From NCBI RefSeq assembly GCF_000001735.4, contig NC_003071.7, positions 12,579,151 to 12,643,150 on the forward strand: a stretch of 64,000 nucleotides of DNA. The letters run 5' to 3'. This document shows, in pieces, positions 53,211-64,000 of this stretch (the stretch's first letter is position 1; each line of letters begins with the position of its first letter). The position numbers and the translations under genes are program-made. The notes beneath the pieces were generated by a model. The model did no database searches and had not been told where the DNA came from. It was given only the letters and a program-made list of their open reading frames with translations. The DNA comes from Arabidopsis thaliana (Eukaryota > Streptophyta > Magnoliopsida > Brassicales > Brassicaceae).

Positions 53211-54128
53211 TCGATATCTCTCACTTTTTGGTATCTAACTCCTCTGTTTCTTGCACTACTTTTCTTTTTTATGTTTCGTTTACTTGCTTGATTACTTGAG
53301 TTTACTATATTCTATACACAAATGAAGTTATGGGTGGTGAAATAAACAAATAAATAAAAGGACCATTTTGCTTTCTCTTTGTCTTTGTATCCAAGGATAT
53401 CTTGAAGATCACACCAGAAAAGGACTGATTTATATTTTAAGGTATGCACGTCATTGCCAACGTCATTCGTCTTAGTGTTTTAAGATATTTGACCAACACT
53501 TAGTGTTTCTAATCTCCAGTCAATTAGCCGACCAAGAAATAACAAATCTCCAAATGATTACGTTCTACAATTTATATTTTAAGATTCATATGTTGAAAAG
53601 TTTAAAACTGAGAGATTAATGTATCGACTGTATTTGTAAAACACACAACTTTTTTTGTTTTGAAGAGTCTATTTTTTGGCCAATTCATTGTCTGCCAAAC
53701 ATTTGAAATGAATGACATTGTAAAACAGAAGAAATATTCAGTTATCAAACAAAATGTTAATCATTTTGAAAGAAATGATGTAATAATCTAAATCAAAATA
53801 TAACATTTATATAATGTGAACCTTTTCAGTTTTTGGGTTTGATTCCGTCTTGATTCACGGTATCGGTTGATTTGGTTTAGTTAAACCGAAATCGAACTCT
53901 AAGCGAAATCATCTCGTCGGTTAAACTTCTTTTGAATTTAGACAAAGGTTAATAATTATTATTTATTCCATACTTCATTAGGATCAAATGTATCCGATAC
54001 ATCATAATTCATAGCTCAATCGGAGATTATTATAATTTAGATAGAGTACTCACACACTCAAGTAAAACATGAACCATAACCATGACAAAAACACAAGCAA
54101 CTCCGATGATAAAACTCGAACCCATTAC
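53211..54128. other. GSTU1 promoter and spacer to HSP17.6B
   Basis: Contains the as-1 element at 53449-53465; the rest is AT-rich and without recognised genes. Confidence 0.5.
53449..53465 (-). promoter_or_regulatory. as-1-type element upstream of GSTU1
   Basis: CGTCA at 53449-53453 and 53461-53465 (TGACG on the gene's strand), 12 bp start to start, exactly the as-1 spacing. About 240 bp upstream of the GSTU1 ATG. Confidence 0.65.
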
Positions 54129-54590
54129 TCAACCAGAGATCTGAATAGACTTAACATCAGCCTTCTTAGTCTCAGCCTTAGGCACCGTAACAGTCAACAC
54201 ACCATTCTCCATCGCAGCCTTAACCTGATCCATCTTCACATTCTCCGGCAACCTAAACCTCCTCGTAAACTGTCCACTCGATCTCTCCACACGGTGCCAC
54301 GTGTCATTCTTATCTTCTTTCTCCACGTGTCTCTCTCCACTGATCTTCAAAACACTATCCTCCTCAATCTCAACTTTAACTTCCTCCTTCTTCAATCCAG
54401 GCAAGTCAGCTTTAAACACGTGGGCCTCAGGCGTCTCTCTCCAGTCCACACGTGCGTTCACGATCGCTGAGTTCTCACGAGAAAGTGATGATGATGTTAG
54501 TTCCTTGAATGGATCCCATACGTCAAGAGAGAATGGATCAAAGATGTTGCTTCGTCTGTTGTTGTTGAAGAAACTTGGAATCATCGACAT
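54129..54590 (-). CDS. HSP17.6B: Class I small heat shock protein, 17.6 kDa
   Basis: Intronless, 153 aa, from the ATG at 54590 ([20 protein letters not shown]), matching At2g29500. This start fits the class I consensus MS(L/M)IPS; an in-frame upstream ATG at 54662 lies in the leader. Variable N-arm, then alpha-crystallin domain (about 46-135; [30 protein letters not shown]), and the VTVPK segment near the end. Forms cytosolic oligomers that hold unfolding proteins. The promoter has heat shock elements and a TATA box. Confidence 0.96.
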
Positions 54591-54680
54591 TTTAAAGAAT
54601 TTACTTTTTTTTTTGTTGATATCTTCTTGAGAACTTTGATTTTTCGATTTCTGATAGAACACACGAAGGATTTTTGAAGC

Positions 54681-54793
54681 TATTTAAAGGTACTAACCGA
54701 AATTTCTCGAGCTTCTCGAGTTGTTATGGGGAATACAGAAACATCTAGAGGACGTCTATGAGAAAAATCAGGTGAATCCAGAAAATTCTAGGA
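54681..54793 (-). promoter_or_regulatory. HSP17.6B promoter: TATA box and heat shock elements
   Basis: TATTTAAAGG (54681-54690; TTTAAATA on the gene's strand) is the likely TATA box. GAAATTTCTCGAG (54699-54711) is a three-unit heat shock element with nGAAnnTTCnnGA spacing. GAAAATTCTAGGA (54781-54793) is a second candidate. Confidence 0.75.
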
Positions 54794-55989
54794 GCATTTT
54801 GAAGATTGTTTGTGTTCGTTGGGTTTAATGGGCCTTCATGGGCTTTAGACAAATATGTAGTCTTCCAAAAAAAAAACTGGATTTCTACAGATTATCCGGT
54901 TCGACTGGTTAACCGAATTAAATTCCAAAATAATTGGACTCTAATCACACTATCCATAAAATCTAAAACATTTTCTTTGTTAATCTGAAGCATTTAAGGC
55001 TGTCTGAGTATTATGGGCCATGGGCTTTAAAAGCAATTGTATAACGTGCTGAATTGAATAGAATATTACTAAAAACTGGGCCCATCTAAAGGAGGATTAA
55101 ACAAATCCAACGGTGTATATTGGACATTGAGCTCCACTAAGTAAGTAGGGTCACAATGACGTAACTTCCCGCGTTCATTACGGAATCTTGAGCGTACGAT
55201 TCTACTATTGGGCCCATCTTTATAAAAATTATACTGTTTTTTTTACTAAATCCGTCGGCCACAAAAAGATATGTTTTTTTTTTTTGGGAAAAAAAAAAAA
55301 CAACTTCGACGAAAGACTCGGCGAACAAAACACACTCGCTTCAACAACTCTCTATCTCTCTCTACTTGTCACTCTCTAATCTACACACAATTAACAAAGC
55401 TCAATCTCTCTCTTCTCTTACTCTCTACCTCTGTAGCTGATAGGGTCAGCTTCGTCGGCGCTATTTCTGCCGGATTTCACGGACGATTTGAGATCTGTTC
55501 TTCCTTCTTCTTTTTTCCTCTCCTGATCTGATTCAACTCTAATCTGCTTCAGTCTCTGTGTTACGAACTGATTCCGTTCAGGTACGGTTCGATTTTTTTC
55601 CAAGCTTTTTCACTCTCTGACACTGCCAATAACACTCTCGTGTTAGTCCTGGTGTTAGTGTTATGTGAATTCATCGATTCCTGCTTTGTGTGTGTACGCT
55701 TTAGGCCTTTCCTGTTACTAATCTTGTTTTTTAGTACTTCTTTGGTAAATTAAGAAAGTTTGAGAAGAATGTGATTTTGTTTTGGTTCTTTTGATACTTT
55801 AGTTTTACTTTTTTTCCTCAGCTTTAATCTTGTAGAGATTCTTCTAATCAGATCTTACGGATTCTTAAGGATCTATAAGGTCTATGAAGATTCGTTTTGT
55901 AATTCTATTACATTGTGTGTGGATAAGAAAGATGTACTTTTTTTTTTTTTTGGTATTTGTTATGACTTACCATTTTTTTTGTTTCTACA
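54794..55989. other. Intergenic region and DUF3527 gene leader with intron
   Basis: Divergent spacer, then the 5' leader of the DUF3527 gene. A non-coding first exon (about 55330-55581, CT-rich) ends TTCAG/GTACGG. The leader intron is 55582-55990 and ends in TTTCTACAG. Confidence 0.6.
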
Positions 55990-55999
55990 GTGAAAAAAA

Positions 56000-56041
56000 A
56001 TGTTGAGCGTTTCAAGCTTCTGCAGTTTAATGGGAGACTGA
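56000..56041 (+). other. Upstream open reading frame in DUF3527 leader
   Basis: A 13-codon uORF (MLSVSSFCSLMGD, stop 56039-56041) starts 10 bp after the leader intron and ends 39 bp before the main ATG (56081). It may limit translation. Confidence 0.5.
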
Positions 56042-56080
56042 GGAGTCATTTGAGTGAAACGTTTGGAACTTTGGAAACAG

Positions 56081-58688
56081 ATGGAGTGTCGTTTGGAGTT
56101 GAAGAAAGGTTCTTGTGATAGACCACCATTTGTAGCTGCTGAGAAGAAGGTATTAACTAAGGAAAGCTCAAAGGCATTTACACCGGATAAGTTTAGAGAC
56201 GATAAACGCGGGTTATCTTACTCCGATTTCCACCGCGAGATCACGAAAAAAGTTGAAGATGTATGTCCTAAACGCTTGGAGAATCGTTTGAAGTCAAGGA
56301 TAGGTAGAACTGCTTCAGGAGAAAGAGATCTTGTGAAGTACAAGTCTTATGTGCCGAGTTATATAAAGAAATGTGATAAAGTTGAAGACAAGAGTGTTAA
56401 AGCTGGTGGTGTTATTGGTTCACAGGAGCTAAGGAATATGCAAGGGATTGATAAACTGATGGATAAGCATACGAGGTCTTCCTTGTCTAATACAAGTACA
56501 TCGTCTTCTCTCTGGACTGATGAGTCATCGACTGATTCCAGTAGAGGTCTTTGTGCTTCTCCTTTTCGTAAAAAGATCAATCACCCTCCTTTGCAGTATT
56601 ATCTCATGTCTTCTAAGCCTGGAGATAATTTTCAAGATTTGGAGCCACCTCAAGATAACGGTGATACTTCTCACAGTCATAGAAGAGATGGGCAGTTTCA
56701 TCAGACCCCTCGTGCAACTGCGGTCCAACAGAATGAGAAGAAAGATACTGATGTTAAGATTGTTCCAAAGACAAGAACTCTCTTTAGTCCATCGAAGCCA
56801 GATAGTCCTTCTTGCACAAGGATAATATCAAAGAATCTAGCCGAGGATTTTAAGAAGAAAGGAGAGAAGTTGGAAGAGAGAATCCGAAATCCTCGTGTTC
56901 ATGATCTCTTTGGAAAAGAAAAGCCTGCTGCTGTATTTGTACCAGGGATTGTTTCTCAGAAACAGTTTATTGGTTTGTCCAAGTTCTATGATTCGAAAGT
57001 GTTACTAGCTGAGCGATTGGCGGAAAGTAACCGAAAGGGGTTCACAGAGAGGTTAGCGCATGGGAAAACTGCAGTTCTTGACTCTGATGTAGGTCCTTTC
57101 CGACGTGAAGCTGATGGAGGAAGTAAGCCATTCTTAAAACGTATCAGCTTCTTATCAGAAAGATCATGTTCAGCTCCACGATCAAGAAAGGCTGAATCTA
57201 GTCCCTCTAGAAGCAGGACTCTAGATAGAAGGTCAACAGAAACATTACCTAAACAGTCAGATCAGAAACCAGCTAAAGTCTTATCAGAAAGAGCTAGGAG
57301 CATTTCACCATTTCGCCGACTCAGCTTCAGCATTGGAAAGTCCAGTAAAAACTCCAACACCGAAGATGCTAAGACTCCTCCACACTTAAGCACAGCACTT
57401 ATTTCATCACGAGCTGGTTTAGACAATCCATCTGCCTCTTCTTTCAGTGACAGCTCTTCTTTTGATAAAACCAGTGCAGCAAACAGAGGCAGGTCTAGTC
57501 CATTGAGAAGGTTACTCGATCCTTTAATAAAACCAAAATCAAGCCACTCATGTAGATCTCCTGAGCCATCACTAAAGGAAGCACCTTCAAGTCAACCATC
57601 TTCGTCATCCTTTCTGTCGAGAAATGGAAAATCTTCAACTGTTCAGGCTCTATTTCGTGTGACATCTAAGAATGATCAACCACTCTTCACTTTTGCGGTT
57701 GAAAAGGAACAAAGTATTACAGCAGCTACAATAAGAAAACAGACTCTCCCAGAGAAGGAAGACTATGGACACAAGTATACTTTTTTCACTGTTCAAGAAG
57801 TACAGAAGAAAAATGCAAAATGGATGAACAACAGCAGGAAAGTCCAAAGCCAAGAGTACACATCCAACATTGTCGCTCAGATGAGAGTCTCAGATCCTAA
57901 GCCTCTATTTCTCGCTGGAGAAAGATCTGCGGAAAACCTCTTAACTAGAGAGTTTGTACTTGTTGCATCTGAATCGCAGCGGACTAACGAGCTAGCTGCC
58001 ATGGTGATCAAGATACCAAAACTTACAGACACAACAAGCTCAACCACTCTTGGAGATTACTTTGCAGAGGTTAACGCAACAGTGGTACTTCCAAGTGGAG
58101 TTCACAGTCTCCCGCACAAAGGAGGGCCGTCATCACTGATCCAACGATGGAAATCAGATGGATCATGTGACTGTGGAGGCTGGGACACGGGATGTAACCT
58201 TAGAATCCTCACAAATCAGCATAATAAACCCATAAACCCTTCTCCAACCACTTCAGATGCCTTCAAGCTTTTCTTTCAGGTTTGTTATATAACATCTCAA
58301 AACTCTGAATACTAAGACCAACCTTTGGCTTAAATTATGAATCTCACTAATGTGAGTTTTGTTGCAGGGAGGAGTACAGGAGAATAACAACCAACCATAC
58401 TTGAGTTTCACTACATACAGAGAAGGTGTTTACGCGGTTGAGTACAATACATCGCTCTCACTCTTGCAAGCATTCTCCATTTGTATAGCGGTTAACGAGG
58501 GACGAAATCCGTTAATAAAGACCACCGTGGAACCCAACACTTCACGTGTAGAGAAGAAAGCTTATGGAGGAGAGATGTCATCGATTCAAAACGAGAATTT
58601 GAAGTCATTTTCAGGTCCTATTGAAGCTGAGGCTCCGGCTAGGTATCTCTCACACCACCCACCTTTGTCTCCTGTTGGGAGGGTTTAG
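56081..58688 (+). CDS. DUF3527 domain protein of unknown function
   Basis: Two exons, 56081-58279 and 58368-58688 (839 aa), phase-0 intron, matching At2g29510. The start is the ATG of MECRLELKKGSC; upstream in-frame sequence has no ATG. A long Ser/Lys/Arg-rich, largely disordered N-terminal part carries repeated basic Ser motifs (ARSISPFRRLSFSIGK, SRSRTLDRRS). The conserved DUF3527 block begins near residue 520 (VQALFRVTSKNDQPLFTFAV) and runs to the end, with GGWDTGCNLRIL and LSFTTYREGVYAVEY. No enzymatic motif, signal peptide or membrane segment. Function unknown; the leader has an intron and a uORF. Confidence 0.9.
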
Positions 58689-59005
58689 TTGCTTCTTCAA
58701 ATAATCTTGTTATATATATTTTTTTCTTTTCTTTTCTCTTCTGATGGGGTTCGTATTTTCTGTGTAATTACGGCGTGGAAGTAGATTACGTTAAATAGAG
58801 AAATTTGTGAAACTTGTTGTAATCGAATATCCACATTTAAGCTAATAAAAACTCTTATGTTCTTGACTTCTTTCTTCTTCAATTACAATTACCATGATCA
58901 TGTAACATAAACTCTGTCGTGTTAGTTGTTACTTTAGTAGTTTAGTTAGCATTGTTAAAACCATAAAATGCAAACATTAAGCAAAAAAAAAAAAGAGGAA
59001 AAAGA

Positions 59006-59078
59006 TGGTGCTGCCCAGGATCGAACTGGAGACCTTTTGCGTGTAAGGCAAACGTGATAACCACTACACCACAGCACC
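59006..59078 (-). tRNA. tRNA-Val (anticodon TAC)
   Basis: 73 nt on the minus strand. Acceptor stem GGTGCTG pairs with CAGCACC, discriminator A at 59006. The A box TGTAGTGGTTATCACG and B box GGTCTCCAGTTCGATCC are canonical. Anticodon loop CTTACAC lies between stem arms TTTGC and GCAAA, giving anticodon TAC (valine, GTA codons). No intron. A T run (A run at 58983-58994 on the plus strand) is the pol III terminator. Confidence 0.96.
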
Positions 59079-59382
59079 TTGCTGTTCAAGATTATCATTT
59101 AATTCTATATAAAGTTTAGAATACAGAATTGGCTTTGGTTTGCGTAGATTGCACAAAAAGGTGAGTCCTTTCTCCGACAACGCAAAGACTCATTTGAATC
59201 GGTTCCTTCAAAATTATTGATTTGGGAATATATTCTTGTCAATTCAGGTGAATCAAACTGGTCGGTGCAATTCAAGATTGCCCTCGTATTTGTGTCGGGG
59301 AATGAAACTGTTCTGTCTTTCTTACAAAAGCAGTTGCATTTGATCTTGCTGCAGAGATTAATGTTCATTCTCAATCTTAACC

Positions 59383-61511
59383 ATGCCGGTTTACGTTGAT
59401 CGCGAAGCTCCTAAGGTTTTTGTTCTTCTGTTTTTCCTGCGTTAATCAGAGTCTCTCTCTTTTCAAAAGATAAATGTTGAAATTGTTTAGTTTGATAGTT
59501 ATGCGTCCATGGTTTTGTGTGTGTATGTGAAGCTATGGAGACGAATTTACTCAGAAGCGACATTAGAAGCTTCTCTTCTTGCTGAAAAATGGAAGCTTGT
59601 TCTTGCTGGACTTGTATTTCAGGTTCTTAAGCTTCCTTCTTTGTGTTTAGATTATAGTCTTGCTTTATTGGTGAATGGTGATATGATCAAGCTAAGTTGT
59701 GACAGATCAATTAGTTATGCTGGTTTTTTTTTGTTTCAGTAGTTTGCTTAAAAGTGGGAGCTTTAAAGTTAGTTCATTATATAAATCCTATTTGCATTGT
59801 CATTGTTTCTGGTTCCTTCTTAAATCAGTACATTCATGGACTTGCTGCTCATGGAGTTCACTACTTACACCGACCTGGTCCTACTCTTCAAGATGCTGGT
59901 TTCTTTATTCTTCCAGTTAGTATACTTGCTTTGACTTTTCTCATCAATTTTGTTATGTATCATACCTCTGGTTTGTTTGGTAATTGATATGTGTTCCTTC
60001 AGGCACTTGGGCAAGATAAAGCATTTTTCAGTGAAACTGTGTTTGTCACTATCTTTGGATCATTTATCTTGGTAAGTTTCCTCTAATGTATCCGTTTTTC
60101 TCCTTCAACTCGCTGTACTGGATTGATCTTATGGTTCTATGTTTCGGTTTACGTTGATTGCAGTGGACATTTCATCCTTTTGTTTCCCACAGTAAAAAGA
60201 TTTGTACAGTTTTGATATGGTGCAGAGTTTTTGTTTATTTAGCTGTAAGTATCACTTCCACTACATTAATTCTTCTATTTATAACTTACAAAGAAGATAG
60301 AGTTTAGTATTGTTGAGGTGATTAAGCTTCTATATGTTTCAGGCTTCTCAAAGTCTGAGGATCATAACATTCTTTGCAACACAGCTTCCTGGGCCGAATT
60401 ATCATTGTCGAGAAGTAAGATTCTCAGGGCGTTTAAGCTTTGGTATCTTAGTTGTAACTTTTTTCTTTGGTTGTGTACTGACTTCTCCCTGGTATATCAA
60501 ATATCTCTATTAGGGCTCCAAGCTCGCCAAGATTCCACCTCCAAAGAATGTTCTTGAAGTACTCTTGATTAACTGTTAGTTTGAATTGCATCTATTGCAA
60601 ATTATTAGAATGGTACAGAATAACTCATAAAGTGGCATTTGATTAAGGTTTGTGTTCAAAATTATAGTTCCTGATGGAGTTATATATGGTTGTGGAGATC
60701 TGATATTTTCATCACATACGATATTCACCTTAGTCTTTGTACGCACATATCAAAGATACGGCACACGAAGGTACTGTCTCTTATATTGTTCCACAGAAGT
60801 TCATAACTTCTTCACAAGATTCTTACATCTCATGTTTGTGAAATCCCCAGGTGGATCAAGCACTTGGCTTGGCTTATGGCAGTAATACAGAGCATATTGA
60901 TTATAGCATCAAGGAAACATTACACAGTTGACATTGTTGTTGCATGGTGAGAAAAAAAGAAGAAATCAATTATCTTGTTTGACAATATTGATTCCTTTAC
61001 ACTATCTCAACATTTCAACATTTTCTTCTGCAGGTATACTGTGAACCTTGTAATGTTCTACGTTGACAGTAAACTGCCAGGTAAGTTGGCTCAATAACTC
61101 ATCATTCTCCCAAAATATTACGAAAACCAGATTGTTACTCCACTCCTAGTTTATCCTATTGTCATCTATGTTGGCAAAAACCTCAAGACTGCTTTTCTTC
61201 TTCCGTACTTTCTGTGTCAATCTGGTATGGCTACCTTGTTATTCACCCAAAAGATAAGATTATTACAAAGATAGATGTAGTAAACAATTCTCTAATTTTG
61301 CCAGACCATTCTAACTGCACATAGTTTTTGGTCAACCTTGTGCTCTAACTGAAGAAATATTGAACGTGTTCTTATTGCAGAAATGGCAGAACGTTCTAGT
61401 GGACCTTCTCCTACGCCTTTACTTCCACTGAGCACAAAGGACAGTAAGAACAAGAGCAAAGAAGATCATCAGAGACTTCTAAACGAGAACAATGTAGCAG
61501 ATGATCATTGA
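59383..61511 (+). CDS. IPCS3: Inositol phosphorylceramide synthase 3
   Basis: Eleven exons: 59383-59415, 59533-59622, 59829-59915, 60003-60071, 60164-60244, 60343-60414, 60514-60574, 60668-60770, 60851-60946, 61034-61080, 61381-61511 (289 aa), matching At2g29525. A multi-pass Golgi/TGN enzyme that moves phosphoinositol from phosphatidylinositol to ceramide. The sphingomyelin-synthase-like catalytic triad is visible: His in [10 protein letters not shown], and His/Asp in [15 protein letters not shown]-terminus [11 protein letters not shown] and a hydrophilic Ser/Lys-rich C-tail ([10 protein letters not shown]). Splice sites were assigned by eye. Confidence 0.92.
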
Positions 61512-61875
61512 TCTTATGTCTCCGATCACCAAATCTTAGAATCTACGCTGATTTTGCTCATGTTAGTTGCAACTTTCTTCACTTAAGTGCTTTAGGATAC
61601 ACAGTTTTCTTTGCCCTTCAATGTAAAAATACAAAGTCAACAACTTGGTAATATAGATGTGTTTCGTTATTTTCGATTTGTTATTTCATTTCACCCCTTA
61701 GGTAATAATAATGGGTTCACATGGAATTGCATAATTTGTCCAAATCAGCGCCAAAAATGTGATGCAACTTTCTTGACAATAAAAACAAGATTGCCTTAAA
61801 CTTTAGAAAAACAAAGAACAGAGTTGTGTTCCCTCCATGAGCTTTTTGGTCTGTAATAATTGCCTTTAAACTGGA
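61512..61875. other. 3' region between convergent IPCS3 and TIM10
   Basis: Untranslated ends of two convergent genes; no other gene seen. Confidence 0.5.
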
Positions 61876-63093
61876 TTACACGGGAGGCTTGCCAGCACTT
61901 AGAAGCTGTCCAACCATTCCATTTACCTGAAAACAAATTTAATGAAAAAGAACATAAGCATTGAATTTGAATAATAGTAGTCAACTATGAGAAGATTTGA
62001 AGTATCAAATTGTTAATTGTTGAAGTATCAGAGAGCCTTACCTGCCAGTACTTGGAAACACAACGGTCGATGCAACTATTCTCACCCATGTTTAGCTCAG
62101 CTTCCTTGTACCTGAGAATTAGGCAAAGAATCTCAAAACAGGTGCAACTTACTCATCTCTCAGCTAAGAAAAGTTTCAACAATTGCAGACAAGTTCCACG
62201 ACGTAATTATAGAACATCAAAAGGAGAAATAGTTTACCTTTTATCCACACATTTATTAAAGCATGTTTGAGCAAGCCTGCAATACAAGAACAAGGCCTGT
62301 CAGCATAGTCTCTAACCCGAGGAATCACAATAGACCACAAAGTATATTAGAAGGAAAAGAAACACATATAAAGATGTGACTTTCTTCATAATCTCTAACC
62401 AGAGGAATCACAAATGGCCCGGGGAAATGAATATTAACAGAACACCACCTAAGTCATATGTTATCAAAGTTTAAACTCTACATAACAGCTGAATACATAT
62501 GCACAGAACTCGAGAATTCCTCATAGAAAGATTTTAGATTTCCTCCTCAAGATAAACAATTCAGGCAGCCTAAGGATTTTCGACATATCAGCAGTCTCAA
62601 ACTTATACTCCTCTAGCTTATATATATCACTATTTGAAAATAAGTGAAGCCCTAAACAATGTGATCAAAACAAAATTAAACCAGATAAGCAATCACAAGT
62701 GAAAATCGAATTTCATAACGAAAGATAAACCAAATGGGTGTTTGATTCAGTACTTGTTAAAGAGTTCCACGCGATACTCCATCTCCGTTTGTGCCATACT
62801 AAACGCCTGATTCAAATCCAAGACACCAAAAAAAAAAAGCAAAATGAGAAACTTGACAACACCAATCCAAATCTAATAAATGGCTTAAAGATCTGAATCA
62901 CGATACAATTTAAACCCTAAGCATTGCAAAAACATTGAAACCTATATGTCATCACAGAGACAGCTAGAAAAACTTAAGCTTCCATTGTCTAATTAGATCA
63001 AAGATCGGAGCTTTACGATGTATTAACAATAAAGGACGAGCAAATAAACCGAACCTGTTCCTTAGTAACGCCGACGGGAATAGGAGAAGCCAT
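61876..63093 (-). CDS. TIM10: Mitochondrial intermembrane space chaperone TIM10
   Basis: Five exons: 63055-63093, 62754-62806, 62238-62276, 62042-62111, 61876-61926 (83 aa), matching At2g29530. Twin CX3C motifs CFNKC and CIDRC form the disulfide-bonded small-TIM fold. With TIM9 it carries hydrophobic carrier proteins across the intermembrane space to TIM22. Start MASPIPVGVTKEQ. The gene uses very small exons (39-70 bp). Leader and shared promoter with RPAC14 contain a telo box. Confidence 0.94.
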
Positions 63094-63576
63094 TTTTTTA
63101 GCAGTACCTGAATACAAAATTAATGATTCGTAAAAATCGAAACTTTATAATTCATACTTGAATTTGAAGATCATAAATCCTTACTTTCTCAAATGGGATT
63201 TCGTGAAGAGAGGTAAAGAACACAACAAAGGCTTCTCTTTTGCTACACAGCCGAATTAGGGTTTAAGAGACATTACACGCCACGTCATCAAACGAAAGGG
63301 TATAGATGTAATTACGCTAAAGTATCTGAGCTTCTCCACGACTAAAAGTCGCCGACTAATCAAGCTTTTAGGGTTTTAGCAAATTTCTATTGGAGGTATC
63401 TTCTTTCTTACTCTCTCAACTTTTTTTGCTGAAATTTTCTTCAATTTCGAGTTTTTCTTTGTGGGTTTGTTTAGCTATTCAAAGCTTTCAATTGAAGTCG
63501 TTCTCTTTCTGTGTTTTCTAGTTGGTGGTGGATTTTTGATTTTGAGTTAAGGAATTGAGTAGCAAGAAGGTGAGAT
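63094..63576. promoter_or_regulatory. Bidirectional promoter TIM10/RPAC14 with telo boxes
   Basis: 483 bp between two divergent starts. TTAGGGTTTAAG (about 63255-63266) is a telo box (AAACCCTAA on the TIM10 strand). TTTTAGGGTTTTAGC (about 63366-63380) is a second AAACCCTA-type site. Telo boxes mark growth-linked genes such as ribosomal and mitochondrial import genes. Leader intron signals of RPAC14: GGAG/GTATCTTC (about 63396) and TTTTCTAG (about 63521). Confidence 0.6.
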
Positions 63577-63677
63577 ATGGAGCACGGTTCGTTCACGAAT
63601 GTTAGTCATGCTTCGTTTACTTTATCGGAAGAAGATCACACACTTGCTAATGCTGTTAGATTCGTCTTAAACCAAGA
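63577..63677 (+). CDS. RPAC14: RNA polymerase I/III subunit AC19 (RPAC14), first coding exon
   Basis: ATG at 63577; MEHGSFTNVSHASFTLSEED, then HTLANAVRFVLNQ, ending at AAGA/GTAAGT (63677). The HTLANxxR motif is the signature of the small alpha-like (RpoA-type, L/AC19) subunits. It matches the start of At2g29540. The remaining exons lie beyond the window; 63678-64000 is intron. Together with AC40 this subunit nucleates assembly of pol I and pol III. Confidence 0.88.
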
Positions 63678-64000
63678 GTAAGTATCTTCTTCTTTCAATC
63701 CTTTTGAATCTGTTATGTATATATATAGAAGAAGCTATACACTTTCACAGAGAAAGGCTTTAGCTTTATAATCTCATACTTAGTTCGTGACACTCTCAAA
63801 TTCTGATTATTGAGTTCATAGTTTCCCTCATTAGGAATGAATCTCTTACCTGTCTTTACCTTTGTTTTTGGTTAGAATTATTGTGAAGATAATCAAATTT
63901 TGTTTGAATAATCAGTGTGCACATTGTATGTTTGTGCCATTATAAGGTGATTGTGAAGGTTGAGTTCGATTCAGATTCATGTTCTGTGGTTAGAGACTAG
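63678..64000 (+). other. RPAC14 intron (incomplete)
   Basis: Starts with GTAAGT after the first coding exon. No exon 2 sequence is recognised before the window ends. Confidence 0.6.

Noticed and set aside
53449-54000. Further exon or GST copy upstream of GSTU1
   Set aside because: No GST motif in any frame; the stretch is promoter and AT-rich spacer.
54129-54662. HSP17.6B starting at the upstream ATG at 54662
   Set aside because: The extra 24 residues are Lys/Ser-rich leader sequence. The class I consensus start is at 54590 and gives the normal 153 aa.
56054-56080. Earlier start for the DUF3527 protein
   Set aside because: The codon at 56054 is GTG. The first in-frame ATG is at 56081 and gives the expected 839 aa.

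Overview
This is plant nuclear DNA. Intron-split genes, AT-rich spacers and the order and protein sequences of the genes match Arabidopsis thaliana chromosome 2, roughly the At2g29250 to At2g29540 interval. That identification is from memory of the families and gene order, not from a search.

Layout. (1) 1-1630, minus: the 5' part of an L-type lectin receptor kinase whose catalytic loop reads HGN instead of HRD. (2) 3373-28213, plus: a tandem array of short-chain dehydrogenase/reductases (tropinone-reductase-like, TRL). It has ten intact five-exon genes (including SAG13 and the gene known as TRI), two pseudogenes and at least four exon-sized relics. Exon borders and phases are nearly identical throughout, so coding sequences were assembled from splice sites. 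(3) 29705-37383: HAI3 (clade A PP2C, plus), SMO2-2 (sterol 4-alpha-methyl oxidase, minus) and TOPP1 (PP1 catalytic subunit, minus). (4) 37660-38787: MTPB1, a single-exon metal transporter. (5) 38961-53210, minus: seven tau-class glutathione S-transferases (GSTU7, then GSTU6 to GSTU1) with one conserved phase-0 intron each, a small YJU2-derived gene between GSTU7 and GSTU6, and a GST relic. (6) 54129-64000: HSP17.6B (minus), a DUF3527 protein (plus), tRNA-Val(TAC) (minus), IPCS3 (plus), TIM10 (minus) and the first exon of RPAC14 (plus) sharing a promoter with TIM10.

How the genes relate. The two arrays (SDR and GSTU) are classic tandem families for carbonyl reduction and glutathione conjugation. 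I see no evidence that neighbouring genes form one pathway; the window looks like ordinary chromosome with two expanded detoxification families.

The most interesting signals lie inside the SDR array. The central block (At2g29280 to At2g29340) carries an Asp at the end of beta-strand 2, where the flanking genes carry the Arg typical of NADPH enzymes, which suggests a cofactor switch. The plastid-type member At2g29260 has Gln in place of the catalytic Tyr. The central genes share a duplicated promoter module. I found no CRISPR, operon, viral element or clearly new system.
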